NCBI GenBank assembly: GCA_024336345.1
Contig: JANFOG010000013.1
Location: 1,054,001 to 1,118,000, forward strand
Reading direction: 5' to 3'
DNA length: 64,000 nt
From: Mariannaea sp. PMI_226
Lineage: Eukaryota > Ascomycota > Sordariomycetes > Hypocreales > Nectriaceae
Shown here: in pieces, positions 23,901-38,299 of the stretch
How the letters are laid out: each line of letters opens with the position of its first letter
Position numbering within the stretch: position 1 is the stretch's first letter
Made by a program: the position numbers and the translations under genes
Notes under the pieces: generated by a model
What the model saw: only the letters and a program-made list of their open reading frames with translations
Databases searched by the model: none
What the model was told of the DNA's origin: nothing

Positions 23901-25509
23901 GACGGGTCAGATTATCGTATTACCTGAAAGTAAACGCGACTCATAAGCATAAATATACCAAGTTTATGGTCTAGCAGAGCAAATCTCAGTTAAAAGCAGT
24001 GATAGGGAGTATAGACAGGGCCGGGGCATGAACATAGCAAGGAATGTTTTAATGTGAATAGCAACACAATGCTATCAATGAACATTTAGAAGTGATTTTC
24101 TTGAGCTAAGCATGGCTTGAACCAATAATTAAGAGAATTTCCGATTACTCGATAACTTAGTGCAGGCAATATTGGGTAGATGTATTTCGGCCGGCCAAAG
24201 GATACGGAGTCGAGGTCTTTAGACTTGTTGTGGTGCATTATCACCTATTTGCTTCACTAACAGATACTCACCTACATTTCAGGTGAGCCACTAGCTTAGT
24301 TTTGACCACTGTGAGCATATTACTCGTCTATAAGAACATAAGGACAAAAAAAAGTCATATCAATCCTTTCCTACTTGCTTGATTCCGTTCGTGATAACAT
24401 ACCCTAGAGTCACAGACTTGAGTTGCCGGTTTAAGTTACACTGACTAGACTGATTGCTTTGGACTGCTTGCTAGGGTACACAACAGCATTACGTGAACAT
24501 ACATAACCAAACAAGGAAAGGAAGATTTTCATACTACCCGCTCATCATTCCCTTGGTGGTCAAGCGCACTTCTGGACCATGCTCATTATGCTGATAGCGG
24601 CTCCATCATGATGCTATGCGCCGTTCTTTAACTCATCAACAAATGCCGCTCAGTGTACTAAACTGTCAACTGACAACAACCCTCCATCCAGGCCGGCATT
24701 TGTCACAGCTTCAACGCGAAATTTCCGTAAAATCGATGCTAGTGTGAACATTCCATGCAACAAGGAATTACAAGGCTTTATCATTTACACATTTACCCTA
24801 TTCAAGCTGGCTGCCTATAAACATCCATAAATGATTGAATCATACCATCTACTTGCTACTACTACTCTCAACTGATGACCAGTGACCCTTGAATAATATC
24901 TTGGCGACAGAGCTTCGTAGCCTGGCATAACTTGGTATGTGTGTATCTTGAGGTACCAACAAGGGTCAAAGGTTGTAGCAAATATAATGCAGCCGTCAGC
25001 CGGTATACTCTTGGTTATCCTGGGGCCAGAACCAGCGAACAGGAATGGAAATGACGTACCTACAAGGGGATTGACTGGCGAGTAGACAAATCTAACAGCA
25101 AGCTTCTTCCATCAGCTCGCAAATACCCGGGGGACTGGAGGCGATTTTCTGCATACCAAGAAAGACATGAGATAGTGGCGTCCACCTCCAGCCCAGATTT
25201 TGAATTCCGTTGATTTAGCCATTGTCTGAGGACCAGTTTGATGGCAAGATTCCATTCAACAGTAGCAAATGAAAGACCAAATACAGTCCTAAGTAGAAAT
25301 GATGATAGATGACGCGTATATTGAATATGTACTAGAGAAACTGATTATGCCACAAACTAAATTGCGCACTTCGGCCGTCAGATGCCATATTCGCTATTTA
25401 TCTAGCGGGAATTCTGAGACAGAGATCAGAGAGAGTCAAACCAGCCGCCAGGCATCTTCTCACCACTACCAAGCCTCCCCAGGTAGTAAGGAAGCAGCCA
25501 GAGCTCCTT
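23901..25509. other. Intergenic, no gene seen
   Basis: 1.6 kb between the convergent nitrilase and chitinase genes. No open frame above 90 codons and no repeat was noticed. Confidence 0.55.
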
Positions 25510-26922
<1,413 letters not shown>

Positions 26923-29710
26923 CGCGAATGCTTTCACAAGATAGGACCTGGTGGTTCTTTGATTCAATGGATTGCTCAAATATTCAACACTGGCTTGCAG
27001 CCAAGAAAGGTTCGTTGCAGAATGAGAATGTGTGGTCAAGGCCTGGAACAGGCGGCGTTCATGTGCTATTAAATAACCATTGATTGTCTTTTTGCAGTTA
27101 TATTATAGACAAGCGAGTCGCAACGTTGCCAACACAGGTCCCACATTCAACACGTCCAACACATTCAGCCTTTTCAGTTGACATCAACGTTATCTCCAAC
27201 TGAAGCTGACACTACTGTTTCGGGCCGAGTGTGTGGTATGTGACATTCGACATGTTGTTCCGCACACACACAGTTGGGTCCGTGGCCAACCACACTTTAG
27301 AGCCTTCACATGAGCACGATGCACGTCAATCTCAAGCCTGCCAGGTCACAATATTTCATACCCGTGATGTATTCAAGGTCATTCCTATCGGACGATGCCG
27401 TATGAGTCAACTGGCACTAAAGTGGACTGGAGAGATGACCACGAGCACGAGATGCCTGATGCTACCCTCATTTAACTCTCCAGGACTTCCGTCTAAAGTC
27501 GAGATCCGTTGCTAGCGACGGTCGGGCGTGTATTGCAATAATAAACTGGCTAGGCCACGGCGGAGGCCAGAGCCATGCGCACCACAAAGCCTAGGGGATA
27601 TAGTGCCAATGCGAGGGGCCATTTCATAGGTGTATAAGAAGGAAGGATATAGGAGGTGTGATAGTGGCACAAGAATCGTCTCCTATGGTCGCGCGCCAGA
27701 CCTTATACCTCGTGATGGTCTACGTATATGCTGAGGTTGCAACCTTGAGTACTCATCTCTACAGAACAGGATGAGAGACTTCCTCATGAAACTAGGGCGC
27801 CAGGCCAGTGTATAAGCCGTCGCCGGATAGGTCTATGTGCCAAAAACCGGCATAAAGGGTGGCATCTTGGATTTGACTGATAACGGCATACCAAGTACCT
27901 AGAGAGTCTTGGCTATGGATATAGTGGTACAAACAGGCCGCGAACGAGCGCAGGAGACATGTCTCGAGGTTAACGCCACAGATGCCGCCACATATTGCCA
28001 ATACTCCTATCAGCGAATGATGGACTGGAAATTGATGGCGCATAAGTTTAAAGAAGTAAGTCAGCTGGATGCACGTTGCCTTCCCTCGTGGACCAAATCG
28101 AGGACGCTCGGATTGGCAGTCCTGCACTCCCATCCTATGCCACCATGCACCCAGAAACCTAACAGTATTACACTTGAATTAACTGATTGAATCAAAGAAA
28201 ATGCATCAGGCACATGTCGTATTTGTCCACATGATGTGTCGTAACCGTGACATAAAGTTAAAGTTGCTTCCTCCGAAATGGTGTGGAAAACCAACGGCGC
28301 AGTGCCCACTTTGGTTAATTGATTGGCTCCTAATCAGTTAAGGCCGCGAGATCCGCCGCTAAGCCCGCTAAATGGATTGGATCACAACCAAAGCAAGATG
28401 GAGAATGCAACGCCATCCCTGGCTAGCAAGAAGCCGTTGTGAAATAGACCTCATATTACTCCGAGTATGGAAACTGCCTGGAATACTTGGCTAAAACCCA
28501 GAATGAAATGAACCAAATCACATGATCATATGACGGTAATGCTATATGACTTTCATAGCCATTGTTTATGAGCTTACCATAGTAGGACAAGAAGGTTACT
28601 TACAAAAACGGATTCATCATCTGAGAGTTGACTACTCTTTATCAGTTCCCTGAAGTTATCTTATTAATCGGTCTCAGGCCTGCTGAATGGGGAGAAGGTG
28701 TCTTCGTTCCCGACCCTAGTGGTTTGTATTTTATATTAGTTTCCCTTTACATGCGCTCTTGACATCGACGATAGAGAAGTGCACATGACCTTTGTAGGCA
28801 CGCCTTCCAGCCTTGTAATCGCCACTGAAGACTGTTGGGGCTAGTATATCTAATACCACCCCAGCCCACCTTTCGCACAGGTCGCTCAGATCAGCATCAT
28901 TTATTATGTCAAAGGAGAGGGAACAGCAAGTCCCCAAAAACTGTGGCAAAGTGTCAGCTCCGGATAGCCCTGGTCAAGGGAGCGCAAGAGTATCGCTGCC
29001 AAGGCCATGACTACACAACTCATCCGAGGCACGCGTCTCGTCAATGTCCTTGGCTCAAGTTCAATAGGTGCGGCCAGGTTGTAACTATTGATATTGATAA
29101 CATATAGTTGGCTTTGGAGAAGTCGCGGTATAATGAAAACTGAATACAGACAGGAAGGCCTTTTAAGAAGGCGCCCTTCTAGTTATAAGCCTCTTCTAAT
29201 AAGTCACATAACACTGACCACAGCACACTCTGAAGGAACCGATCGCTGGATCAATCCCTAATGCCTATGAGGCAAAAACATGGCGCAAAATGGCTTGTTC
29301 CATCAGGTCATCCATCATAAGGTTCAATAGTATTTTTCCAATCATTTCTGGGAATCAGTTATGCATCTATCCTAGAATCATCAAGGAATAAATTTAACTA
29401 TTCTCGGTCTACCATTTTAAACCACGTAGCAAACCCACGACCTATTCGTGTATTCTTAGACTCAACATAGACTTAACTCTATAACTGCCGTCTTCTGCAT
29501 TGCTTAGCAGAGTGCCCAATCATCTGCCCCAACATAGATCTATTGCAGCCATTGGATCTAGATATGACTGCAATAGGACTCAGGTCTACTGGAGCCATAA
29601 ATCGATCTTCAATTGACGGACGAAGAAAACTCTCGAAGCCAAATGTTATACCCAGTGGCAAGTAAATAGGCCACAATGGTGCTTATCCTATTGATGTCAT
29701 GATAAAACTT
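26923..29710. other. Gene-poor spacer, no intact gene
   Basis: 2.8 kb. Mutually overlapping short frames at 27792-28309 have no motif. A possible small-protein relic lies at 28731-29040 (listed separately). Otherwise nothing seen. Confidence 0.5.
28731..29040 (-). pseudogene. Possible relic of a small secreted protein
   Basis: A minus-strand ATG at about 29023 starts a hydrophobic, signal-like peptide (MSCVVMALAAILL) that stops after 39 codons. In another frame a 60-residue acidic-to-basic stretch (DADLSDLCERWAGVV ... RAYKGHVHFSIVDVKSACKG) ends in a stop at 28731. A frameshift or an unrecognised intron would join them. I know no family for it; it could be chance. Confidence 0.2.
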
Positions 29711-31347
29711 TTAGAGATCTAGTGCGATTGGTTCTGCTCTGGCTTTTGATCTGGCCATCCGCCAAGCATCAAAATCTGGCGCTGTGAATAGTTGCCGGCG
29801 ATACAAGCCCCATATCGTTCTTCCAGCAACAATCAGCCATAGCAATGTAACTACACCGGTGAAAACCTAATTTGTGACATTTTAGCACCAGTTTTTTTTT
29901 GTCATGGGTAGAAGTCGCAAGCTTGCAAATCTTGCAACAAGAAGGGGATAATGCTCACAGTTCCTAAAATATTGAAAAATGCAGAAGGCATCTCCTTCCC
30001 GAAAGTAATTGTCGCATTTGTCCAAACACCCAGGGGGAAGATGAAACTCCACCAACCCATGTTGAATGGAAACCTTCCCCGGCAGATTGTCGCCAAAGCA
30101 AGGAATAGCCACGTGAGACCATATGCCCACATAACAAGGCCTATCAACCAGCCACCAACATAGAGGATGTACCCAGAATGTGTTTTAGAATGCGCAAGAA
30201 CATCAAGACGTGAGAAGTTTGCAGCCGCAACCCTGCCAAGCTGCATGATCGCGAACGCTCCTTGGCCAAGTGGACCCACAGGAATGAGCGCGGAGACGAC
30301 CAGATTCCGAGGCGGCAGCTGATGTAATGTAAGTCTCTGTAGATACATGGCCAAGTACATCATGGAAAGAGGTATAGAGGATCCCCATAAGAAGTAGCAA
30401 GTCACAAGCGTCCACAAAACATGCTGTTGGTTGTGCAGGACCTCTGACACGACGCTTCCGGTGGCCGATGCAACAATGGCAGAGGCCATCGGGAGTAGCC
30501 AGAGGCCTGAAATTTGATCCAAGCTCGCTTTTTGGCAATGCATGCTAAGTGTAAATGTTAGCATGCTTCATTTAATCGTGTTGATGGAAGTTATTGCGTA
30601 CAGGTGAAAGGGTATGTATAAACAAATCATAACTGACAGAATCGAGTCGGCCCACCAGAGTGCCCAAGCCTATTTTTTGTCTGATTAGAATAATGCTCAG
30701 TAGATGTATGCAGGGCAAATAATACCAGTGTCACCACCCAGTCCCCCCATAATGGAACACACACCAGCACGATCATGACGACAATGGTCGATAAGCCCAT
30801 CGGATAAGCGCCAACGGACAGCGAGATCTGTGGGTGGTTGATTGTCTTGGTCCAGAGCCCGGGATAGAGGATGTAACGTGCAAGAAAAATGCACGAAAAT
30901 ATGACGAATAGGAACACATTGATAATGAAGATGATTACAGAGACCCAATAAAGTCCTTTGACATTGTAGGGCAGGTTGTGTAGAAGGATGGAGACAATTC
31001 CCGTGCCCATATTGACCGTAAACCAGCTACAAGACGGGTTAGCTACTTTCCACCGCTACTTTCTGGGATGGGATATCGGCGATAAAACAAAAGCATGATA
31101 CTCACGATGGTGTAAAGCTTTGTACAAAGTTCTGTGCAACATTCTCAGTTCCCATTTCTGTAACAACTCCATCACTTGACGCGGCAGCCTCAGCCCCTTG
31201 CGTCGAATGGCCGATGTCTAGCGTAGGAGATAGCGGATAAGTCAACGTGGGAGAAAGAGCAGTGCTGATATTAAGGTCATAGGGTGTCTGTGTCTGCATT
31301 GTAGCCATTTTGCTAACATGGATCGAGCGCTCCAGCGTTTGTTTCAT
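29711..31347 (-). CDS. TDT-family efflux pump (SSU1 sulfite / malic-acid transporter type)
   Basis: Ten-helix plasma-membrane exporter, 450 residues, five exons: 31347-31106, 31026-30726, 30669-30602, 30544-29959 and 29866-29711. Introns are 79, 56, 57 and 92 bases; each join keeps frame and rebuilds a family block: FTPS-WFTVNMGTGIVS, VVTL-AWALWWADS, IPFHL-MHCQKA, NILGT-VFTGVV. Conserved marks are WFTVNMGTGIVSILLHNLPYN, PLGPLGQGAFAIMQLG, PFNMGWWSFIFPLG and the TM10 end. This matches fungal Ssu1 sulfite pumps (detoxifying sulfite made from cysteine) better than the malate permease Mae1. A Zn2Cys6 regulator lies directly upstream in the same direction and may control it (inference). An internal Met at residue 14 is an alternative start. 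Confidence 0.9.
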
Positions 31348-31756
31348 GAACAGAATTCAGCGAATGGAAAAATGACGCTGCATGCGACAGAATTTAGATT
31401 CATTATACAAAACTTATACCACGGCTTTTATAATTCTCCTTTCTTTGGTAAAAAAATGATATCTGGCAAGACTCCCTCCACTCTGATTTATCTTGCCGGT
31501 ACTCGGTCTTTGATGGGTTCCAACTGGTGGGCCCGGCGTTTGAATCCCCGGCTCCTCTCCCGGAACCCAGGCTTCGAAACAGTGCTAGGTGGATCATGTC
31601 CCTCCGTCCCCTCTCTTTATTAAGGCTCAAACATTTCGTAGGTAGCATGACTAGCGTTTTTTTTTAACAAGTCAGATGCCGTTTTGGAATTCAAGTTGAA
31701 AGATAGCTTGAACTTGGTCTGGTAATATGTAAGAAACCATCCAAATGAGCGTTTTC
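31348..31756. other. Intergenic with tRNA-like element
   Basis: Short spacer between the efflux pump start and the regulator 3' end; contains the minus-strand GC-rich element at about 31525-31600 (listed separately). Confidence 0.5.
31515..31600 (-). repeat. tRNA-like dispersed element, copy 2 (weak)
   Basis: On the minus strand contains GATTCAAACGCC, a B-box-like sequence, inside a GC-rich island (GCCGGGG-ATTCAAACGCCGGG-CCCAC). This core closely matches the element at 35033-35099 (GCCGG-ATCAAACGCCGGGGACCCAC). A less clear A-box-like CACCTAGCACTG lies upstream. Not a foldable tRNA. Confidence 0.3.
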
Positions 31757-34109
31757 CTAAGAGCGAGTGCAAAAGCATAATGTATGTATCCATAAACACG
31801 CACCTTTAACGCCACTCAATGCCACGTAGATTCTGGCATGATGTTCAAGAATTTGGACAATTCTTTCTAACCCATGGAAAATTTCATCCAATAAGCGCTC
31901 AGCATTAGCAACTGGTTGCAAATTGCCTTCAGAAGCTCGCGAAATTCGAATACTAGAAAGTTGCATCACCATAGAATAGGTAGCCTGCATGGCGCAACAT
32001 GTAGATATTGGCATGAGGCTCGGGAGTACCCTGTCTCCTTCCGGAACTTTCACCAATATTATCTGTTGAAGATGCCGCGCAATGGCTAATGCAGCATCAA
32101 CGCACAAAGAGGCTGATTGAGGCTGACTGAGAGGTGTGAGATGGGTCTCATGATTTGTGCCTTGGCTCTGTTGGCTTTTGTACGGGTTACCTAGTTCCCC
32201 TGCGCGACTAACTGAGGTAATTTTGCAATAATCCTTGATGAAGACAGGGATATTGCCGAAGGCTTGGTAACGATAGATTTGGATGGTTGCACTACCATGG
32301 GGCATATTAGCAGTTGGCTATTTCCCACCTTGTCATCGTTAGGCTTTAATCGAAAATTGCTCCGTACCTGGCAAGTTTAATATGGCATAACCGTCGCATT
32401 ATTTGAGCGGAGTTCGTTTCCCACGCCGTCAAGTCTAAGTATCCTGAAGTAAATTGATGTACACAAGATCCCAATCTCGTGCTAGCTTTCTCTATGCTAT
32501 TTCTGAGGTCCTGGATCTGCTGTTGAGTGCTCACCAAACCTTGTCCTGATAGCACACCAGCTTTTTCTGACGCCGTGAATTGAAGGCTAGCCATTGATAT
32601 GCGGAGGGTTTCGACAAATATTGGCCAACACTACTAGCATTCTCAGCTTGCGGCCTTCAGAGAGTAGAGTTTTTGTAAACTGACCTGAGCATCAGAGCCG
32701 AGTTGAGGATAGGGTGTCGTAATCTCACTTTCATCTACAATAGCAATAAATGACTATAGCACCAGATTAGCGATTGCCAGTTGGCATAACCCAAAAAGAG
32801 AGAAGGGAAAAAGAGACGACAGTCGGGCCTGGCTGGGACAACAGACTTTATGGCAAGCAAGTGAAGTCAAATAAGAGGTCGCGTACTAAATATGCTTAGT
32901 TGTTGAAGGCTCTTGATGGTATGTTAAAGTACTCACTGTCATCCACCATGTTCGCCTCCTTGCCTCTGAAAAATCGTCCTCTATGGGTGATTGACAGTGA
33001 AGTGAAAGTCCCTTTGCTAATGCAGATGCCTGACATGATCTGGCAGCCATCTTCAATAGATTTCCCCGTTGGGCATGCTCATAGTTGCTTAATATCAAGA
33101 GTGAAACGATGCTCTCGAGCTCGACAGGTAGCCCGGGATGGAGCGGTTCTCGGTCTATGCATTGCTGCCCATCGGTGGTATCCATGTATTGAGATGCGAA
33201 AGCAAAGTTTGCATGCTCAGTGTCGACCTCAACCATTTCCAGTGCTTGTCTGGCAAATCGATGCGCGATGCGGCTTCTCGCATTGAGGTCGACATTTTGA
33301 TCGAAGCCGTCCTCTCGTACAGGTATCAAAGCTAGCATTGCTAAGATTGCAAGACTGAGCGGGGAGGAAAAGCCAGCCGACAACAAGCCAGGACCAGTTT
33401 CTGCGGACCAATAGATTGGATCATCCTGATGAATGGACACGGGTGGTGGTGGAAGAACGGGGAAGAATGGATGGATAAAAATGTAGTAGGCATTCAATCT
33501 AAGAAGTTCAGTTCCATTACCAATGCATCGTGTTACATTAACCTACATCGAGCTCTCTTTGATGTACATTCGGACGGCACTGGGACCTTGGATACTGCCA
33601 GCCCGACCGTGGGTGGAAGCACCGTGATCGCCACATTGTTGCTCCGACAGTGGCGAAAGTACAGATCGCCTTAGACCTGTTCCTGGAGACAGGAACTCGT
33701 TAATTCGATTGATATATTCATCCGCTACTAGTATGTTAGTGGGTTTTTTTTCTTTCAAATACAATGCTCGTATCCGGAGTTATCTTTGAGTATGTTGCAC
33801 TCTGTACCTTGAGAGACAATATGGTCATCCAGATAGACGTTGTTGAGCTTCTGTGTAGGTCGGTTTCTTGCACCGCCCCGCCTGCTTGGCAGGTAGGAAC
33901 AATCCCGTTCTTTTCGAAGACACTAGAGAGATACACCATTGTCAGACGCTGTTGCGCTTTGGCGTGTAGTCAGGGAACCTGCATTGCTACATGGTTGCTC
34001 ACCGTTGCAGCGGACTCTCGTAGCTCGACTAGGTTAGTGGTTAGCGAGGGAAAATATGTGTGCCTAAGAAAGAATACCAAGCTAGGCATGCCAGTTTCAC
34101 CGGTGGCAT
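31757..34109 (-). CDS. Zn(II)2Cys6 fungal transcription factor, many introns
   Basis: Nuclear regulator. Exons placed with confidence: 34109-34078, 34028-33983, 33922-33808, ~33724-33547, 33498-32937, 32753-32685, 32630-32368 and 32291-31757. The zinc cluster is assembled from three exons: CLAC-RATRVRC-NGEQPC, then SN, then CLRKERDC, i.e. C-x2-C-x6-C-x5-C-x2-C-x6-C, followed by a basic RRGGARNRP linker. The intron inside the cluster begins GC rather than GT. The middle-homology region includes FIHPFFPVLP, ARRRTWWMT, ITTPYPQLGSDAQ-CWPIFVETLRIS and IKLA-SATIQIYRYQAF. The stretch 32754-32936 probably hides one more small exon that I could not resolve. The 3' end is also open: a further intron at ~31800 could extend the protein. 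It sits beside the efflux pump and may regulate it. Confidence 0.78.
33923..33982 (-). other. GC-AG intron inside the zinc-cluster codons
   Basis: 60-base intron of the regulator, starting GCAGGT and ending CTCTCTAG. With it removed, the fourth and fifth cysteines are spaced by exactly two residues and the sixth by six more. The GT donor five bases downstream (GTTCCC) would instead give Ala and Gly at those positions and then a frame with a stop. A branch-like TCTGACA lies ~20 bases before the acceptor. Confidence 0.65.
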
Positions 34110-35289
34110 GTCTATGTATGCTGTTCCTTGTTCTCAATTGAAGTTGCTGTGATAGAAATGCAAATGTAGATTAAAAGGTTAGATTGCGGCGAATGGGTTT
34201 CCTAGAGCCCAGATAGATTGATCTTACACCTTGCTGAAGCCGGGATCCGCGGGCAGTTTTCAAACGGCGTTGGGGCAAAGAAATCCAGAGATCCGCGGAG
34301 TAATGGCTGACTGCACCTACCTACCTGCCTAATTTACAGGCGGGTTGTGTGGGGTCGCTGCTTCAGTGGATGGAGCTAAAACGCCACCGCTCACAATAGC
34401 CCCTATAGCCAATAATCTCTACACATTCAGTTATTAGGGCGGGTCTGGAGTTACAACTGATTCGCCATTGCTTCGCTTCCTACTGTACACAGTATGCTGC
34501 TCTTCATACATATATACATTATGTTGCGCACATAAACACGATGGCTCTCCATTTTTACGAGTTCATAGAATCATCGGATAGAGCAGCTTTAGGGGGATAA
34601 CACGAGAGACAAAGAATTGATTTCTTCTCTTTGTTTCAAGCGCCATTTCCCTCGTCATTACTCGCAACAGTGCAGGTTCATGAGAATGTAATCAAGTAAG
34701 CTTACCCCAGTCTACCCGGGGCTAAGGGGGCACTAGGGAATTAACACCTCTTGATTGAGATGAGCGGCAGACTCTACACTCTACAGACGACTGTTGGTTT
34801 ATTTGGCAGCCTCATTAATTTTACGGTCAACAGGAGATAGAAAGCTTCACAAGACAGGTTTTTTTTTTCCTCTCCAGTGAGCGTGAGGTTGAAGCTAGCC
34901 CTTCAACTACTAACTAAATATAGTCTCCTTGGAGCCGGGCGCTTTCCATTCTCCTTCGGAAGAGACTTCTTAGGCAGCTCAGGTTTCTCTTCCTCGAGTA
35001 TGTATACCAGCTCCGTATCTGTTCTTAGTTTTCGGTGTTTGAACGTGGGTCCCCGGCGTTTGATCCGGCAAGTGGCACCAGCGCGATCCACTAGGCTCTC
35101 CATACACGTTATTGCCCCAAGTACAATACGGGGCATCAACGATGGCCTGAACATCAGCATGAATATATAAACATATTGATGCTGCAATAAGAAGAAATTC
35201 TGAACTAGACTTAAATACACCTTGTTTTCCCGTGCCCATCATAATATCGAACAGTGACGCCCCCATCTCAACTGCACAAGACAAAAGCC
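34110..35289. other. Divergent spacer of regulator and MFS pump
   Basis: 1.2 kb between two outward-facing genes. Short frames at 34877-35395 on both strands are overlaps over a tRNA-like element and the MFS start region. No gene seen. Confidence 0.5.
35033..35099 (-). repeat. tRNA-like dispersed element, copy 3
   Basis: Minus strand: GAGCCTAGTGG (A-box-like, 35099-35089) and CGTTCAAACACC (B-box-like, near 35044-35033), about 42 bases apart, a tRNA-like spacing. Between them runs CACTTGCCGG-ATCAAACGCC, matching copy 1 at 1705 block by block. The sequence after the B box cannot pair as a T-stem, so this is not a working tRNA. Confidence 0.4.
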
Positions 35290-36843
35290 ATGGAAGAAAA
35301 TAGGTCTCCTTGGCGAGAGCCGAGTACTCAATTATTCTCAACTTCAAGGCAAGCCAGCACCAATGATAGACTTGAATGGTCTCACAATCCTTCAAATCCT
35401 CTCAACTGGCTCCTATGGGAGAAATGGACGACGATGAGCGTGGCCTGTTGGGTCACATTTATTGTAGGGCTCAATGCAACCTCCCTGACAACCGCCTCGA
35501 AAGCTCTCTCATCTGAATTTGACTTATCCAACGCCGTCATCGAAGACAGCTTTTTGCCTTCGACTGTGTGGAATGCCGCAGCGGCAGTAGTCCCTTTGGT
35601 TACTTTACCTCTGATGGATACATATGGAGTGAGGATTGGATATGTGGTATGTTTGGCCTTATTTGTAACGATAAATCTAGCTGCTGAATACTTGTAGACC
35701 TACTTTATTCTGTTCTGCATATTCCTTATACCACAAGCGCTGGCCAAAGACTTTACAACCCTTATTGTCTGCCGTGTGTTTGCCGGTGCTTTTGGAGGTA
35801 CCCTACAGAATGCTGCTGATGGCATTGCTGCCAATCTATTTTCATCTCAGTCCGAGCGTGCCCTGCCGCTGACTGTATTTGTCCTTTCAGTACTACTGGG
35901 TGTCACCATGGGTCCTGTTTTGGGCGCGGCAGGCGAGTCATTGGGATGGCGCTGGTACGTTTCTCAGGAGAAAACGTAATGGTGGTTTTTTGCTGACAGC
36001 CATAGGATCGTCTGGATTCAACTTATCATCTGTGGCGCCTCTATTCCCTTGGTCGTAATGTTCATGCGGGAGAACCGAGGGTCTGTTATCCGCAGTCGCC
36101 TCTGCAAGGATGTCATTGTGGCTGAACAAGGCAGGGTGAAAGAGTCTCCATTGTTCGGCCTCGCACGAACGATTTCTCGTAGTGCGGTACTTTTGACTAC
36201 GGAGCCTACAATTATATTTATGACTCTATGGTCTTCATTTACATTTGGCCTCATTTTCATCTCGACTCAGTCGGTACCCCTAGTCTTTGCAGATATTTAC
36301 GGCTGGTCCGAGACTGCTGCTGGCCTTGCGCAAGTCAGCATTGGGATTGGGCAGCTTTTTGGATTTGCAGTCTGTTTGATACAAAACAATGTCTACATCC
36401 GTAGCGCAGCCCTGAATAGGAAAAAGGCTGGGACGCCAATTCCTGAGTCTGTCCTGTACCTTTCGATCCCTGGTACGGCTATTGCTCTTGCAGGAGGACT
36501 TTTCATGTACGGTTGGGGCATTTTCCAGTCACACTGGATTGTTCCCACAATAGGGCTGAGTCTGACTGGGTTTGCAATCACTACAATTATGCATGCTGCT
36601 ACTATCTATGTCACTGATGAGTATGCAGCTTGTGCTGCTAGCGCAATCGCAGCTGTGGCATTTGGGGAGAATGTCTTCGCAGCATTTCTCCCTCTGGCCG
36701 CGAGGCCAATGTATCTACAGCTCAACTTTCAGTGGGCCAGTACATTTCTGGCCTTAATTGCTTTATTGTTAACATTCGCGCCAATTGTACTTATTTACAA
36801 AGGACATAATCTTATTAATAGGCAAGTCCTGCTTGGATATTAG
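35290..36843 (+). CDS. MFS drug/polyamine exporter (DHA1 type)
   Basis: Twelve-helix proton antiporter, 483 residues, exons 35290-35646, 35698-35954 and 36006-36843; both introns are 51 bases (GTATGT...TTGTAG, GTACGT...CATAG). Family marks: NPLNWLLWEKW before TM1, a TM4-5 region with VCRVFAGAFGG and the antiporter motif C-like VLLGVTMGPVLGAAGESLGWRW, and MRENRGSVI after TM6. This is the Tpo/Flr-like group that exports polyamines or drugs. The hydrophilic N-terminus is rich in Ser/Arg. The gene is divergent from the Zn2Cys6 regulator across 1.2 kb, a common layout for a pump and its controller (inference). Confidence 0.9.
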
Positions 36844-38299
36844 GCTGAGGTCAGGTTCACATTGTTGAAATAATTGAACAACGATTAGAATTGCAAGGTC
36901 ATATGAGATTAGATCTTCTTCAAAATTAAGTGTCCTAAATTGTTCCAAAGGAGTAGAACAAGTTAAAACAGTATACAAGGTCGATATAGTCATTGATATC
37001 TCTACCAATTTGGAAATCAGGTAAGATATATCAATTATGCAGTCCTTATCCTAGCCAATTGATGCCCTAGAAATCTCCTTCACACTTGCATTCAATTTGT
37101 GATTAGCCCACAAGCCTATTTACACAGGTTTTTCGGGGTGATGATTTAGCGACGACCCAAACTAGGTATACTAAGATGGAAACCGAAGTTAGGAGCAACA
37201 TCAATCGGGCTTACTCAAACCGCTTGTAACCTCACTTAAACTAGCTAGCGGGTTCATGTATAGGGATGCCGTTTGGACCTCGACATATGCAGGCGGGGTT
37301 TCAAATCCTAGTGGAATGGTGTTGAGTGTTAGGTGGGGGAACCAAGATCAGCTAGCCGTAGTCTCTCGAGACGGCTGTACTAGAAGATGTGCATCTATAT
37401 TGATAGTGACCCCATTTCGAGGGTTGATGCACGCTCGCATACGTGTCGCGGGCCTGCTAGTGCAATTCTCTGTACTGGGCAAACTTTGACCGAAGTAAAG
37501 AACATGTTGAATATGTTGCTGATTGATCCTAATATCAATCAAGTAGTAACAGCAAGTGCCCCATTTATGCTATTTAGGTGGTTGGCTAGTGCTGGACTCG
37601 TAGCGGCAACGCTGCCTGTGATCCAGTGCATTGGAGTAGAGTGAACTGGTACGGTAACTGTGGGAGCCTGGCTGACGGCATCTGTTTCGTTGTAGATTTT
37701 ATACATGTATGGCCAAAGTTGGCGAGAATCTTGCGAATATATAGAACACGCGCTCTGATTGTCTTCCACACACTACTCATTACTCAACAAGCGGGGTGGT
37801 CACTCCTATACGCTGACTTGTTGATAACTCTCAGACTGGCTTAAGTGGCACTCCACACACAGCAGTTGACAATACGATAACTCACGCCCGACTTCCAGCA
37901 AGGTAGTCACCCGAAGGGATAAACATTTGCTTCTTGATCGTCTGCCTTCCTTGTGGAAGAACATCAACATTCGAGAACCTGAGAATGTTCATAGATCAAG
38001 ACTACTTTATTTTCAATGCTGTTAGTTTCGGGGCTGAGTGGAGCTGATTTCTTTGAGGAAATAACAGCCAAGCATCCAAATAGGTTTCTAAATACAACCC
38101 TGAAGGTCTCAATATTCTGGACCTTACGGGGTCCGATTGGAGCAAAAAGCCCCTAAACTCTGTTCTCTTCAGGCTAATTGGCGTGGTATTGAAGAAGCCC
38201 GGTCTCCTACCCAATGCGTGATGTAGTAGAAAATCAAATAGGCATTGCAATCAGATCTAGAAATAAGTCCTCCTTTAACACACTTCTGCTTCTATTTCT
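36844..38299. other. Intergenic, no convincing gene
   Basis: 1.5 kb between convergent genes (MFS pump and NLP gene). Frames at 37256-37844 overlap on both strands and show no motif. Confidence 0.5.

Noticed and set aside
27792..28309. Overlapping frames on both strands near 28 kb
   Set aside because: No family motif, no convincing splice structure, and neither strand is favoured.
33990..34028. Loss of two zinc ligands in the regulator (Ala and Gly in place of Cys)
   Set aside because: First read with a GT donor; a GC donor restores both cysteines and the following basic linker, so the cluster is intact.
37260..37320. GGGGTTTCAAATCC resembling a tRNA B box
   Set aside because: An extra T disrupts the box, no A box at proper distance and no stems pair.
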